Positions 1-7,323 of a stretch of 12,514 bases of DNA are shown piece by piece. Location: the NCBI GenBank assembly GCA_045599305.1, contig JAZRVU010000105.1, positions 1-12,514 on the forward strand, read 5' to 3'. A program made the position numbers and the translations under genes. A model generated the notes under the pieces. That model saw only the letters and a list, made by a program, of their open reading frames with translations. It had not been told where the DNA came from and did no database searches. The stretch is from SIG588 sp045599305 (GTDB taxonomy: Bacteria > Bacillota > Clostridia > Oscillospirales > Acutalibacteraceae). Position 1 is the first letter of the stretch; every line of letters starts with the position of its first letter.

Positions 1-1183
1 GAACAGCATGGTGCCGCTCTGGAAGAAGAACAAGAGCGAGTTGACGGCGGAGGATTATCACACTTTCTATAAAGAGAAATTCTACGATTACGAAGACCCG
101 CTGCGCTATGTGCACTCCTCCGCCGAAGGGGCGGCCACCTATAATGCGCTGCTCTTCATCCCCGCACGGGCACCGCACAACTATTACACCCGCGAATTTG
201 AAAAGGGTCTGCAGCTCTACGCCTCCGGTGTGCTCATCATGGACAAATGCGCCGACCTGCTGCCCGACTATTTCGGCTTTGTGCGCGGTCTGGTCGATTC
301 GGCCGACCTGTCGCTGAACATTTCGCGTGAGATGCTGCAGCACGACCGGCAGCTCAAGCTCATCGCCTCCCGCATCGAAAAGAAGATCCAGACGGAACTG
401 CAGTCCATGCTGCTCAACGACCGCGAAAAGTACGAGCAGTTCTTCGAGCAGTTCGGCCTGCAGCTCAAGTACGGCATCTATGCCGATTTCGGCCAGCACA
501 AGGATACATTGCAGGATCTGCTTCTTTTCCATTGGTCGGGCGAGCAGAAGACCGTCTCGCTGGACGAATATGTGGCGGCCATGCCGGAGGGGCAGAAATA
601 CATCTATTACGCCTGCGGCGACAGCGTGGATCAGCTGAAGGTGCTGCCGCAGGCCGAAGCGGTGCTGGATAAGGGGTACGCCGTGCTCTATCTCACCGAC
701 GACGTGGACGAATTCGCCCTCAAGATGCTGCGTACCTACAAGGAAAAAGAATTCCGTTCGGTCTCGGGCGGCGATCTCGGCTTTGAGGACGAGACCGCGG
801 AGCACACGCCCTCCGACGAGGAAAAGGCGCTGCTTAAAAAACTCGGCAAAGCGCTGGAAGGCAAGTGCAAAGAGGTGCGCGTCTCCGCACGTCTCAAGTC
901 CCACCCTGTCTGCCTTGTGAGCGAGGGCGAACTCTCCATCGAGATGGAGAAGGTGCTCGGCTCCATGCCCAACGCCCAGAAGGTGCAGGCCGAGCGGGTG
1001 CTGGAGATCAACCCCGACCATCCCGTCTTCGGCACGCTGCTGGCGGTGAGCGACGAGGAAAAACTGGCATCCTATGCCGAACTGCTCTACGATCAGGCAC
1101 TGCTGATCGAGGGTCTGCCGGTGAGCGATCCGGTGGCCTTTTCCGACCGGCTCTGCGCGCTGATGGCGGAGCATATCGGCTGA
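1..1183 (+). CDS. htpG: Molecular chaperone HtpG (Hsp90), 5'-truncated by the window edge
   Basis: This is the bacterial Hsp90, an ATP-driven cytoplasmic dimeric chaperone that remodels client proteins. The reading frame is open from base 2 (Asn-Ser-Met...), so the gene starts left of the window; roughly the first third, the N-terminal ATPase domain, is missing. What remains is the middle and C-terminal dimerisation domains. The Hsp90 signature VDSADLSLNISREMLQ lies at nt 293-340 and includes the SRE motif, whose Arg contacts the ATP gamma-phosphate in this family. Other typical blocks are KNKSELTAEDY near the start, YGIYADFGQHKDTLQDLLLF, and the AYLTDDVDEFALKML-like segment near nt 690-730. 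The TGA stop is followed after 25 bp by a fucosidase gene with no terminator between them, so the two are probably cotranscribed. No frameshift or missing motif is seen. The methionine at nt 8 is internal, not the start. Confidence 0.97.
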   Translation, partial: NSMVPLWKKNKSELTAEDYHTFYKEKFYDYEDPLRYVHSSAEGAATYNALLFIPARAPHNYYTREFEKGLQLYASGVLIMDKCADLLPDYFGFVRGLVDSADLSLNISREMLQHDRQLKLIASRIEKKIQTELQSMLLNDREKYEQFFEQFGLQLKYGIYADFGQHKDTLQDLLLFHWSGEQKTVSLDEYVAAMPEGQKYIYYACGDSVDQLKVLPQAEAVLDKGYAVLYLTDDVDEFALKMLRTYKEKEFRSVSGGDLGFEDETAEHTPSDEEKALLKKLGKALEGKCKEVRVSARLKSHPVCLVSEGELSIEMEKVLGSMPNAQKVQAERVLEINPDHPVFGTLLAVSDEEKLASYAELLYDQALLIEGLPVSDPVAFSDRLCALMAEHIG

Positions 1184-1208
1184 TATCACACGAAAAGAGG
1201 AAAAACGT

Positions 1209-2540
1209 ATGTCCGGTTATGTGCGCCGTCAGTCCCCGGGCGACACCTCGTGGTTCGTCCACGACCGCTTCGGTATGTTCATCCATTTCGGTCTCTACGC
1301 TCTGCCCGCCCGGCACGAGTGGGTGAAGCACCGTGAGAGCATTTCGGAGGAAAAATATCAGAAATATTTTGACCATTTCGACCCCGACCTCTTCGATGCG
1401 AAGGAGTGGGCGCGGCAGGCCAAGGCGGCCGGCATGAAGTATGCCGTGCTGACCACCAAACACCACGAGGGCTTCTGCCTGTTCGATTCGCAGTATACCG
1501 ACTACAAGATCACCAACACCGCGTTCGGGCGGGATCTGGTGCGGGAGTATGTCGATGCTTTCCGCGAGGCGGGACTGCGCGTGGGATTTTACTATTCCCT
1601 CATCGACTGGCATCATCCCGAATTCCCCATTGATGTGAAGCATCCCCGCCGCGACGATCCCGATGCCGCCGAGCAGGATAGCGGCCGCGATATGCATAAG
1701 TATGCGCAGTATATGCGCGATCAGGTGACCGAACTGCTCACCAATTACGGCAAGATCGACATTCTGTGGTTCGATTTTTCCTATCATGATGAGGAATGGA
1801 AGATCCGTGACTGGATGCAGTACGGCGGCGGCAAGGGCAAGGACGAGTGGGAGGCCGAGGAACTGATCGCTACCGCCCGCCGCCTGCAGCCCGGCATCAT
1901 CATCGACAACCGCACCGAGATCGAGCAGGATATCTGGACGCCTGAGCAGTATCAGCCGGACGAATGGGTGCGGGACGTGAACGGGCAGCTGGTCACATGG
2001 GAGGCCTGCCAGACCTTCTCCGGCTCGTGGGGCTATTACCGCGACGAAGCCAGCTGGAAATCCCCCAAGATGCTGGTGGATATGCTGGTGAACACCGTCG
2101 CCTGCGGGGGCAACCTCATCATGAACGTGGGTCCCACCGCCCGCGGCACCTTCGATCACCGCGCCGAAGCGGCGTTGGCGGTCTATGCCGACTGGATGCG
2201 GGTGAACAGCCGCTCTGTCTACGGCTGCACCATGGCCGAGCCGGAATTCACCGCGCCGGCGGGCACCCGGCTTACCCAAAGCGAGGACGGCTCCCGCCTG
2301 TACATCCACCTGCAGGAATATCCCTTTGAGGCGCTGCGCTTTTACGGGCTGGACATCTCCCGCGTGGACTACGCCCAGTTCCTCACCGACGGCAGCGAGG
2401 TGTTCTATGAGTCGAAGCTCTCCACCATCGGCGATCCCGGCGAAAAGCGCGCCGAAGATGACCGCGTCTGCACCGTTTTCCGGGTGCCTGTGGTGGCGCC
2501 GCAGGGCATCTCGCCGGTCATCGAAGTGTTCTTAAAATAA
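1209..2540 (+). CDS. GH29 alpha-L-fucosidase, cytoplasmic
   Basis: A 443-residue glycoside hydrolase family 29 enzyme, expected to release terminal alpha-L-fucose from oligosaccharides by a retaining mechanism. Family hallmarks in order: FGMFIHFG (residues 21-28), the active-site His pair in LTTKHHEGF (81-89), GFYYSLIDWHHPEF (126-139), and KIDILWFDF (182-190), where Asp189 sits at the position of the GH29 nucleophile. Later come the TPEQ segment (244-247), WEACQTFSGSWGY (264-276) and GGNLIMNVGPT (300-310). The acid/base residue varies among GH29 enzymes and cannot be assigned safely by eye. There is no signal peptide or membrane segment, so it acts in the cytoplasm on imported fucosides. The start is supported by AAAAGAGG just upstream. 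It lies 25 bp after htpG with no terminator between. Length fits the GH29 catalytic domain plus a small C-terminal beta domain. Family confidence is high; linkage specificity is unknown. Confidence 0.95.
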   Translation: MSGYVRRQSPGDTSWFVHDRFGMFIHFGLYALPARHEWVKHRESISEEKYQKYFDHFDPDLFDAKEWARQAKAAGMKYAVLTTKHHEGFCLFDSQYTDYKITNTAFGRDLVREYVDAFREAGLRVGFYYSLIDWHHPEFPIDVKHPRRDDPDAAEQDSGRDMHKYAQYMRDQVTELLTNYGKIDILWFDFSYHDEEWKIRDWMQYGGGKGKDEWEAEELIATARRLQPGIIIDNRTEIEQDIWTPEQYQPDEWVRDVNGQLVTWEACQTFSGSWGYYRDEASWKSPKMLVDMLVNTVACGGNLIMNVGPTARGTFDHRAEAALAVYADWMRVNSRSVYGCTMAEPEFTAPAGTRLTQSEDGSRLYIHLQEYPFEALRFYGLDISRVDYAQFLTDGSEVFYESKLSTIGDPGEKRAEDDRVCTVFRVPVVAPQGISPVIEVFLK

Positions 2541-2545
2541 TTTTC

Positions 2546-2574
2546 TTGCTTTTTGGGGGCGGTTATGGTATTCT
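2546..2574 (+). promoter_or_regulatory. Sigma-A-type promoter of the dockerin gene
   Basis: TTGCTT (2546-2551), a 17-bp spacer and TATTCT (2569-2574), with a TGG just upstream of the -10 (extended -10). It begins 6 bp after the fucosidase stop. Transcription would start near 2581, giving a leader of about 26 nt that carries AAGGAGG at 2591-2597. This implies the dockerin gene can be expressed independently of htpG-fucosidase. Confidence 0.6.
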
Positions 2575-2606
2575 GCAATCAGAAGCATCAAAGGAGGAAC
2601 GGTTTT

Positions 2607-3155
2607 ATGCGTATCGTCAGGCAATGGCTGCCTCTGTTGTTAGGCGCGGCGGTGCTCGCGGCATGTTTCCTTTCTCTGGTATCCGTTGCGGCACCCACGC
2701 GAATCGGCGATGTGAACGGCGACAACGCGGTGGACTCCACCGATGCCCGTCTCATTTTGCAGTATTATGCCAAAATGATCCCGGCGGACGGTCTGGATCT
2801 TGCGGCGGCGGATGTGGACGGTGACGGTGCCGTGGATTCCACCGATGCCCGACTTGTTTTGCAGTATTATGCCAAAATGATCACGGTTTTTCCCGTGAGT
2901 GCGGATCCCTCCGCCACCCGTGAGGGGGAGACCACTACGGCGTACATTCCCTCCACAACGCAGGGGAGCACCCCCTCCACCACCCGTGAGGGGGAGACCA
3001 CCACGGCGTATATCCCCTCCACCACGAAGGGGAGTACACCCACGACCACGACTGCCAAGACGTTGCCCGATCCCACGACCGGCCCGCGCGTGACAAGTCC
3101 CACCACGCCCACCACAAAGGCGACCGGCATCGTGTTCCCCACGGTGGTATTCTGA
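2607..3155 (+). CDS. Small exported dockerin protein without an enzyme domain
   Basis: A 182-residue exported protein. The start ATG at 2607 is chosen because AAGGAGG (2591-2597) sits 9 bp upstream and the signal sequence begins there. Residues 1-29 form a signal peptide with a hydrophobic core. LAAC at 17-20 fits a lipobox, but hydrophobic residues continue to about 29, so signal peptidase I cleavage near SVAA is equally possible. Residues 34-92 are a type I dockerin of two F-hand repeats, with calcium ligands D35/N37/D39/D43/D46 and D69/D71/D73/D77/D80. Both repeats carry the SerThr pair seen at the cohesin-recognition site of classical type I dockerins. The rest, from about 100 to 182, is Thr/Ser/Pro-rich and contains two 22-residue repeats. 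There is no catalytic or binding module, no sortase motif and no C-terminal anchor. It could be a cohesin-bound adaptor or cell-wall linker; the function is unknown. Confidence 0.88.
   Translation: MRIVRQWLPLLLGAAVLAACFLSLVSVAAPTRIGDVNGDNAVDSTDARLILQYYAKMIPADGLDLAAADVDGDGAVDSTDARLVLQYYAKMITVFPVSADPSATREGETTTAYIPSTTQGSTPSTTREGETTTAYIPSTTKGSTPTTTTAKTLPDPTTGPRVTSPTTPTTKATGIVFPTVVF
2916..3047 (+). repeat. Tandem 66-bp (22-residue) coding repeat, two copies
   Basis: Two head-to-tail copies (2916-2981 and 2982-3047) encode residues 104-125 and 126-147 of the dockerin protein, each beginning TREGETTTAYIPSTT. They differ by a handful of bases, mostly synonymous, plus Gln to Lys and Ser to Thr. The result is a Thr/Ser/Pro linker of the type that is often O-glycosylated or variable in copy number. 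Confidence 0.85.
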
Positions 3156-3171
3156 ACATCAAAAAAGCAAA

Positions 3172-3216
3172 GCCGGGTGCTCTGCATGGCAGAGCACCCG
3201 GCTCTTTTCTTTTTTG
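3172..3216. terminator. Bidirectional intrinsic terminator between convergent genes
   Basis: A perfect 14-bp GC-rich stem (3172-3185 with 3189-3202, loop ATG) is followed on the plus strand by TCTTTTCTTTTTT and preceded by AAAAAAGCAAA, which supplies the U-tract on the minus strand. It can end both the dockerin gene (stop at 3155) and the minus-strand gene whose stop is at 3223. Confidence 0.93.
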
Positions 3217-3222
3217 CGGTTT

Positions 3223-5154
3223 TCAGCGCCAGGTGAACCCGGCGAAGGCGAACGGATCGATATCCGAGAGCACCACATCGCGTCCTTCCACCCGGCCGGT
3301 GCAGTTGACGAAGGTCACGCTCTCCGGCTCGCGGGACAGGGTGACGTGCGGGGCGATCATCACGTCCTCAAAGAGATTCCAAAGCCCCACGGCCGTCTCC
3401 CGTTCATCTTTTGCGGTGAGGATGTAGAGATTCGGCTGTCCCACACATACGGCGTCCAGCGGCGCGCGGCCGATCCACTCGGCAAAGCGCACCATCTGCT
3501 GCTGCCGCAGATAGTTGCGAAAGAACATCCCGCGATCCTCCGGATCGGCGATCACGGGGAAGACGGCAAACCGCGCCCCGTCGGCGTTTTCGTAGGTATA
3601 AACGGGACATTCGCGCCCCTGCAATTCACTTTCCGTGACGGCGCCGGGCTTCACATAGATCTCCCGCAGCAGGGAATCGGAGCCGCCGACCCCGATCACC
3701 TCGCCGCTGCGGCAGTCACGTTCCTTATGGCCGCCATTTGCCCGTCGGCTGCCGAAGCCGGCCGCCCCCACGTCAAAGCCGCGCATGGTCAAAATTTCGG
3801 CCGCCTGTGCGTCCAGGATCGCGCCGCCGGCGATGGCTTCGGGCGGCACCTGCCGGGCGTTTTCGCCGAATACCACCGGCACGCCGTCATCGAACGAGAT
3901 GGGCGCGCTGGCAAAGGAGAGCGGGCCGATGGCCGAGCCGTTGAAACGGTGATAGGCGTACAGATTGCCCTCGCAGGGGTCATCGCACAGTTCCTCGTCC
4001 CGGAACAGGTGCTGGTATTCCAGTGGACGCAGGCCGCACTGCCGTTTGCCCGCGAACATGGCCTCGACCTCTTTGGCCAGCGGGATGTTTTTCGCCGAGG
4101 CGTCCGCATAGCCGCATTCATAGAGCGGGTCGGGGTAGTTCATCACATATTTCATGGCGCCGTTCACCCGCGGCTCCGCCCGCATGATGAGGTCGGTCAT
4201 TTCCAGATAGGCCGCCGGGCAGCAAAAACGCGGATGGGGGTAGATATCCCCCTCGAATACCACCTCGGCATCGGTGCGCTGCTGCCACTCTTCGGCAAAT
4301 TTCGCCGTCATGCGGGCAATGGAGGCTACCACCGCGAGCCGACTGCCGTCCTTGGCCCAGTAGGGCGCACCCAACAGCCGCAGATAGGGACGGGTGGACG
4401 GCCCGGCCAGCGCGTCGGACAGCTGTACATAGGTGGCACCGTCCAGATCCACCGTGGTGGAGACACCGCAGATGCCCGCGCGGCAGGCGGGATTTACCTC
4501 GTCGATCGCGGCGCGCACATCGCGCGCCAGTTGCAGCAGATCGCCGCCCATCAGCTTTTGCCAGCAGTCGCGGTAGCGGCTGCCGGGGCCGGTGAAGACG
4601 CGGCGGGCGATCTCCTCGCGGGTCAGGTCTTCCCCCACCATCTCGCAGAAGCGCTTGACATGGGCGTCGCACAGACAGCCGGCGTAGGCGCTGTCGCCGT
4701 GGGAGGACATACGGAAATCGTCATCCAGCAGCACCAGCGAGGCACCCGCTTTGGCCGAGGCGGCCGCCCACGCGGCAAAGTCGCGGCGATAGAGCGGGTC
4801 GGCCACACAGAAGGCGCCGAAGCAGGTGACACCGTTGATGCTCACGAAGGGCTGATAGGCAAAGCCGCCCCGGTCACCGGGCGCGGCGTTCGGCACCTTT
4901 TTGCACAGGGCGCCGTGGCCCACGGTCTCGCCCAGCCACGCGCCGGTGTCGATGCCGGCATTCTGATACCGGGCGATCTCCCCCGCCAGGCGGGCGGTCA
5001 CCCCTTCATAGTCGATCCGGCGGCCGTCGGGCGTGTCATGCATCTCGCGCGCCATGGCCACCAGTACCCGGTCGGCTTTGACGCGCTGCACCTCGCTCAG
5101 TGCGTCCTCCACAGAGGAATATCCCAAAGATACGGGAACGATCACAGAGTACAT
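3223..5154 (-). CDS. Putative glycoside hydrolase, GH42-like architecture (second of tandem pair)
   Basis: A 643-residue protein of no family I can name with certainty. Residues 1-400 read like a TIM barrel: FVSINGVTCFG (103-113), LVLLDDDFRMSSHG (140-153), GCLCDAHVKRFCEMVGEDLTREE (159-181), RPYLRLLGAPYWAKDG (255-270) and VVFEGDIYPHPRF (298-310). Asp144-146 and Glu301 fall where clan-A hydrolases carry acidic catalytic residues, but that assignment is inference. Residues 417-470 (FDDGVPVVFGENA, then GAILDAQAAEILTMRGFDVG) resemble the GATase-like domain of GH42 beta-galactosidases. A beta-rich tail closes at about 500-643. There is no signal peptide, so it is probably cytoplasmic. Its start overlaps the end of the upstream paralogue by 13 bp, and AAGGAGGG on the minus strand (about 5162-5169) lies inside that gene's last codons. 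Substrate unknown; a beta-galactosidase-like or other exo-glycosidase role is the best guess. Confidence 0.85.
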   Translation of the reverse strand: MYSVIVPVSLGYSSVEDALSEVQRVKADRVLVAMAREMHDTPDGRRIDYEGVTARLAGEIARYQNAGIDTGAWLGETVGHGALCKKVPNAAPGDRGGFAYQPFVSINGVTCFGAFCVADPLYRRDFAAWAAASAKAGASLVLLDDDFRMSSHGDSAYAGCLCDAHVKRFCEMVGEDLTREEIARRVFTGPGSRYRDCWQKLMGGDLLQLARDVRAAIDEVNPACRAGICGVSTTVDLDGATYVQLSDALAGPSTRPYLRLLGAPYWAKDGSRLAVVASIARMTAKFAEEWQQRTDAEVVFEGDIYPHPRFCCPAAYLEMTDLIMRAEPRVNGAMKYVMNYPDPLYECGYADASAKNIPLAKEVEAMFAGKRQCGLRPLEYQHLFRDEELCDDPCEGNLYAYHRFNGSAIGPLSFASAPISFDDGVPVVFGENARQVPPEAIAGGAILDAQAAEILTMRGFDVGAAGFGSRRANGGHKERDCRSGEVIGVGGSDSLLREIYVKPGAVTESELQGRECPVYTYENADGARFAVFPVIADPEDRGMFFRNYLRQQQMVRFAEWIGRAPLDAVCVGQPNLYILTAKDERETAVGLWNLFEDVMIAPHVTLSREPESVTFVNCTGRVEGRDVVLSDIDPFAFAGFTWR

Positions 5155-7112
5155 GACGAGCCCTCCTTATAGGTGAATCCCGCAAAGGCGAACGGGCGCA
5201 CATCCGAAAGGATCACGGTGCGCCCCTCCACCCGGCCGGTGCAGTTGATGAAGGTCATATCCTGCGGGACGCAGGCCAGCGTGACGCGCGGGGCGAGCAT
5301 GGTGTCCTCAAACAGGTTCCAAAGCCCCACGGCGGTCTCGTGCTCATCCTTGGCGGTGAGCAGATAGGCGCTGGGATGCCCGGTGACGGATGCCGTCAGC
5401 GGCGCGCGGCCGATCCATTCGGCGAAACGGATGAGCTGCCGCTGCCGCAGGTAGTTGCGGAAGTAGACGCCCTCGTCCGCCGGGTCAGCGATCACGGACA
5501 GGACGGCGAACCGCGCGCCGTCGGCATTTTCATAGGTGAAGACGGGGCAGGCGCACCCGTCGATCTCGCTCTCCACCACGGCGGACGCTTTCGGGGTCAG
5601 TTCCCGCAGCGAGGCCACCGAGGAGCGCACATAGGGCGATACGCTCAGGTACACCTCCTGCTCCTGCCGCCGGTCATGTTCCACACAGCTGCCGCCGGGG
5701 ATCACGTCGCCGAAGGCGGCCACACCCACGTCGATGCCGCGGGCGGTCAGGATCTCGGCCGCGGCGGCATCGAGGATCGCTCCGCCGGCGATCGCCTCGG
5801 GCGGCACATGGCGGGCGTTTTCGCCGAACACCACCGGCACGCCGTCATCGAACGAGACGGGCATGGAGCTGTGGGCCAGCGACCGCAGTGCCGTGCCGTT
5901 GAAGCGGGCGAGCGCGGCGGCGTTGTTCGCGTTCACGTCTGTGCCGTTCAGCACGCTGTCTTTGAAAAGATGCGGATATTCAAACGGGCGCAGGCCGCAT
6001 TGCCGCTTGCCGCCGAACATCTCCTCGATTTGACGGGACAGGGCGGCATTGCGCACCGCCGCGTCGATATAGCCGTGCTCGTAGCGCGGCACGGCGGTGT
6101 AGTCGAGCATATATTTCATGGCGCCGGTGAGGCGGCCGTCCGCCCGCGTGATCTGATCGGCTGCCTCCAGATAGGCGGCAGAGCAGGCAAACCGGGGACG
6201 GGGATAGACGTCTCCCTCCAGCAGTACCTCGGCGCCGGTCTTCTTCTGCCATTCCTCCACGAATTTGGCTTCCATCCGCTCGGTGGTGATCACCCCGGCC
6301 AGTGCGGCGCCGTCCTTGGCCCAGTAGGGCGCGCCGATCAGCCGCAGATAGGGGCGGGTGTTTCCCGCAAAGGCATCGGCGAGCGCGGTCAGGCTCACGC
6401 CGTCAAGATCGACGGTGCTGTGCACCGCGCAGATGCCCACCCGGCAGGTCGGATCGACCGCGTCCACCGCCGCGCGCACCCGGCGCGCCAGACGCAGCAG
6501 GTCGCCGCCCATCAACTGCTGCCAGCAGTCGCGGTAGCGGCTGCCCGCACCGGTGAAGACACGGCGGGCGATCTCCTCACGGGTCAGTTCCTCGCCCACC
6601 AGCTCGCAGTAGCGTTTCAGATGCGCATCGCACAGGCAGCCGGAAAGACCGTCGCCGTGGGAGGTCATGCGGAAGTCGTCGTCCAGCAGGATCAGCCCGG
6701 CGCCCATCTGCGCCAGCGTGGCCGCCCAGCGGCAGACATCCTCGCAAAATCGCTCATCCGCACAGCAGAAACTGCCGAAACACGATGCGCCGTCGATGCT
6801 CACAAAGGGGGAATAGGCATAGCCGGCGCGGGGGTCGTCCGCGGCAGCGCCGACCGTCGAACTCATGCCGTGGCCGATCGTCTGTCCCATCCACACACCG
6901 GCCTCCAGTCCGGCGGCGCGGAAACGGGGCAGCCATTCGGCGATGCCGGCGGTGGCGGCGGCCAGATCCAGCTGCTGCCCGTCCGGCGAGGGAGCCAGCA
7001 TCCGATCGGAGACCAGCAGCACCCGGTCGGCACCGGCGCGCAGCACCTCCTGCAGTGCCGCTTCGTTGTCTTTTTCCCCGTGCAGCATCACGGGTACCGT
7101 CACAGTGTACAT
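5142..7112 (-). CDS. Putative glycoside hydrolase, GH42-like architecture (first of tandem pair)
   Basis: A 656-residue paralogue of the next gene, collinear from the first residues (MYTVTVPVM against MYSVIVPVS) to the last (PFAFAGF). It keeps the same landmarks: FVSIDGASCFGSF (103-115), LDDDFRMTSHGDG (143-155), CLCDAHLKRYCELVGEELTREE (159-180), RPYLRLIGAPYWAKDG and LLEGDVYPRPRF with Glu299. The GATase-like block is FDDGVPVVFGENA followed by GAILDAAAAEILTARGIDVG. The GATase-to-tail linker is longer than in the second copy. There is no signal peptide. The start is supported by AAGGAGC on the minus strand (7124-7130), and no in-frame alternative ATG lies closer to it. The C-terminus adds KEGSSCTL after the Phe-Thr-Tyr where the paralogue ends in Trp-Arg; those codons double as the ribosome binding site of the next gene. 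Likely a cytoplasmic exo-glycosidase; the substrate is unknown. Confidence 0.85.
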   Translation of the reverse strand: MYTVTVPVMLHGEKDNEAALQEVLRAGADRVLLVSDRMLAPSPDGQQLDLAAATAGIAEWLPRFRAAGLEAGVWMGQTIGHGMSSTVGAAADDPRAGYAYSPFVSIDGASCFGSFCCADERFCEDVCRWAATLAQMGAGLILLDDDFRMTSHGDGLSGCLCDAHLKRYCELVGEELTREEIARRVFTGAGSRYRDCWQQLMGGDLLRLARRVRAAVDAVDPTCRVGICAVHSTVDLDGVSLTALADAFAGNTRPYLRLIGAPYWAKDGAALAGVITTERMEAKFVEEWQKKTGAEVLLEGDVYPRPRFACSAAYLEAADQITRADGRLTGAMKYMLDYTAVPRYEHGYIDAAVRNAALSRQIEEMFGGKRQCGLRPFEYPHLFKDSVLNGTDVNANNAAALARFNGTALRSLAHSSMPVSFDDGVPVVFGENARHVPPEAIAGGAILDAAAAEILTARGIDVGVAAFGDVIPGGSCVEHDRRQEQEVYLSVSPYVRSSVASLRELTPKASAVVESEIDGCACPVFTYENADGARFAVLSVIADPADEGVYFRNYLRQRQLIRFAEWIGRAPLTASVTGHPSAYLLTAKDEHETAVGLWNLFEDTMLAPRVTLACVPQDMTFINCTGRVEGRTVILSDVRPFAFAGFTYKEGSSCTL

Positions 7113-7142
7113 GACATCATCACGCTCCTTCTATACACCCTT

Positions 7143-7171
7143 ACCATAGCACATCTGCGGGCGGGTGTCAA
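7143..7171 (-). promoter_or_regulatory. Sigma-A-type promoter of the tandem GH-like operon
   Basis: Read on the minus strand: TTGACA (7166-7171), a 17-bp spacer and TATGGT (7143-7148), with TGC before the -10. The start would be near 7136, leaving a leader of about 24 nt that contains AAGGAGC at 7124-7130. Perfect -35, optimal spacing. Confidence 0.75.
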
Positions 7172-7189
7172 CTGATACTATCGTAGCAG
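7172..7189. promoter_or_regulatory. Possible operator: imperfect 18-bp palindrome next to the -35
   Basis: CTGATACTATCGTAGCAG has matching outer arms (CTG/CAG and TAC/GTA) with one mismatched pair between them. It lies directly upstream of the minus-strand -35 box, in the divergent gap between the GH-like operon and the PHP gene. The size and place suit a dimeric regulator, but a match this short could be chance. Confidence 0.25.
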
Positions 7190-7269
7190 ATTGTCGGCCG
7201 CCGCCCCTTGAATGTTTTTACCGAGTGGGCAATTTCTTTGAGTTTTTGACATTTTTTGCGCGGCGTTCC

Positions 7270-7298
7270 TTGCAAAAGAGCCGCTTTTGTGGTATACT
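7270..7298 (+). promoter_or_regulatory. Sigma-A-type promoter of the PHP gene
   Basis: TTGCAA (7270-7275), a 17-bp spacer and TATACT (7293-7298), with TGG just before the -10. The start is expected near 7305. The leader carries GGGGGAGAGG (7311-7320), 3 bp before the ATG. About 100 bp of mostly AT-rich DNA separate it from the divergent promoter at 7143-7171. Confidence 0.72.
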
Positions 7299-7323
7299 TT
7301 TCCGGTAAAAGGGGGAGAGGCGT

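Noticed and set aside
1008..2309. Long open frame antisense to the end of htpG and the fucosidase (minus strand)
   Set aside because: It lies opposite strongly recognisable GH29 coding sequence, has low-complexity Gly/Ala/Val/His/Arg composition and no family motif. It is a by-product of GC-rich codon use.
2553..2606. TTG at 2553 as the start of the dockerin protein
   Set aside because: It would add 18 residues before the signal peptide and lies inside the predicted promoter. The ATG at 2607 has a strong AAGGAGG 9 bp upstream.
2916..3047. CRISPR-like repeats
   Set aside because: The two copies are contiguous, in frame, encode a Thr/Ser/Pro linker and have no spacers.
3061..3090. Possible sortase motif (LPDPTTG) in the dockerin protein tail
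   Set aside because: It does not fit LPXTG, and no membrane helix with a basic tail follows.
3214..5172. 652-codon plus-strand open frame opposite the second GH-like gene
   Set aside because: The opposite strand holds a protein collinear with its tandem paralogue, with a ribosome site and plausible motifs. This frame is a His/Gly/Arg-rich shadow.
5340..7175. 611-codon plus-strand open frame opposite the first GH-like gene
   Set aside because: Same pattern as the neighbouring shadow, with no family motif or start signal. The two shadows resemble each other only because the real genes are paralogues.
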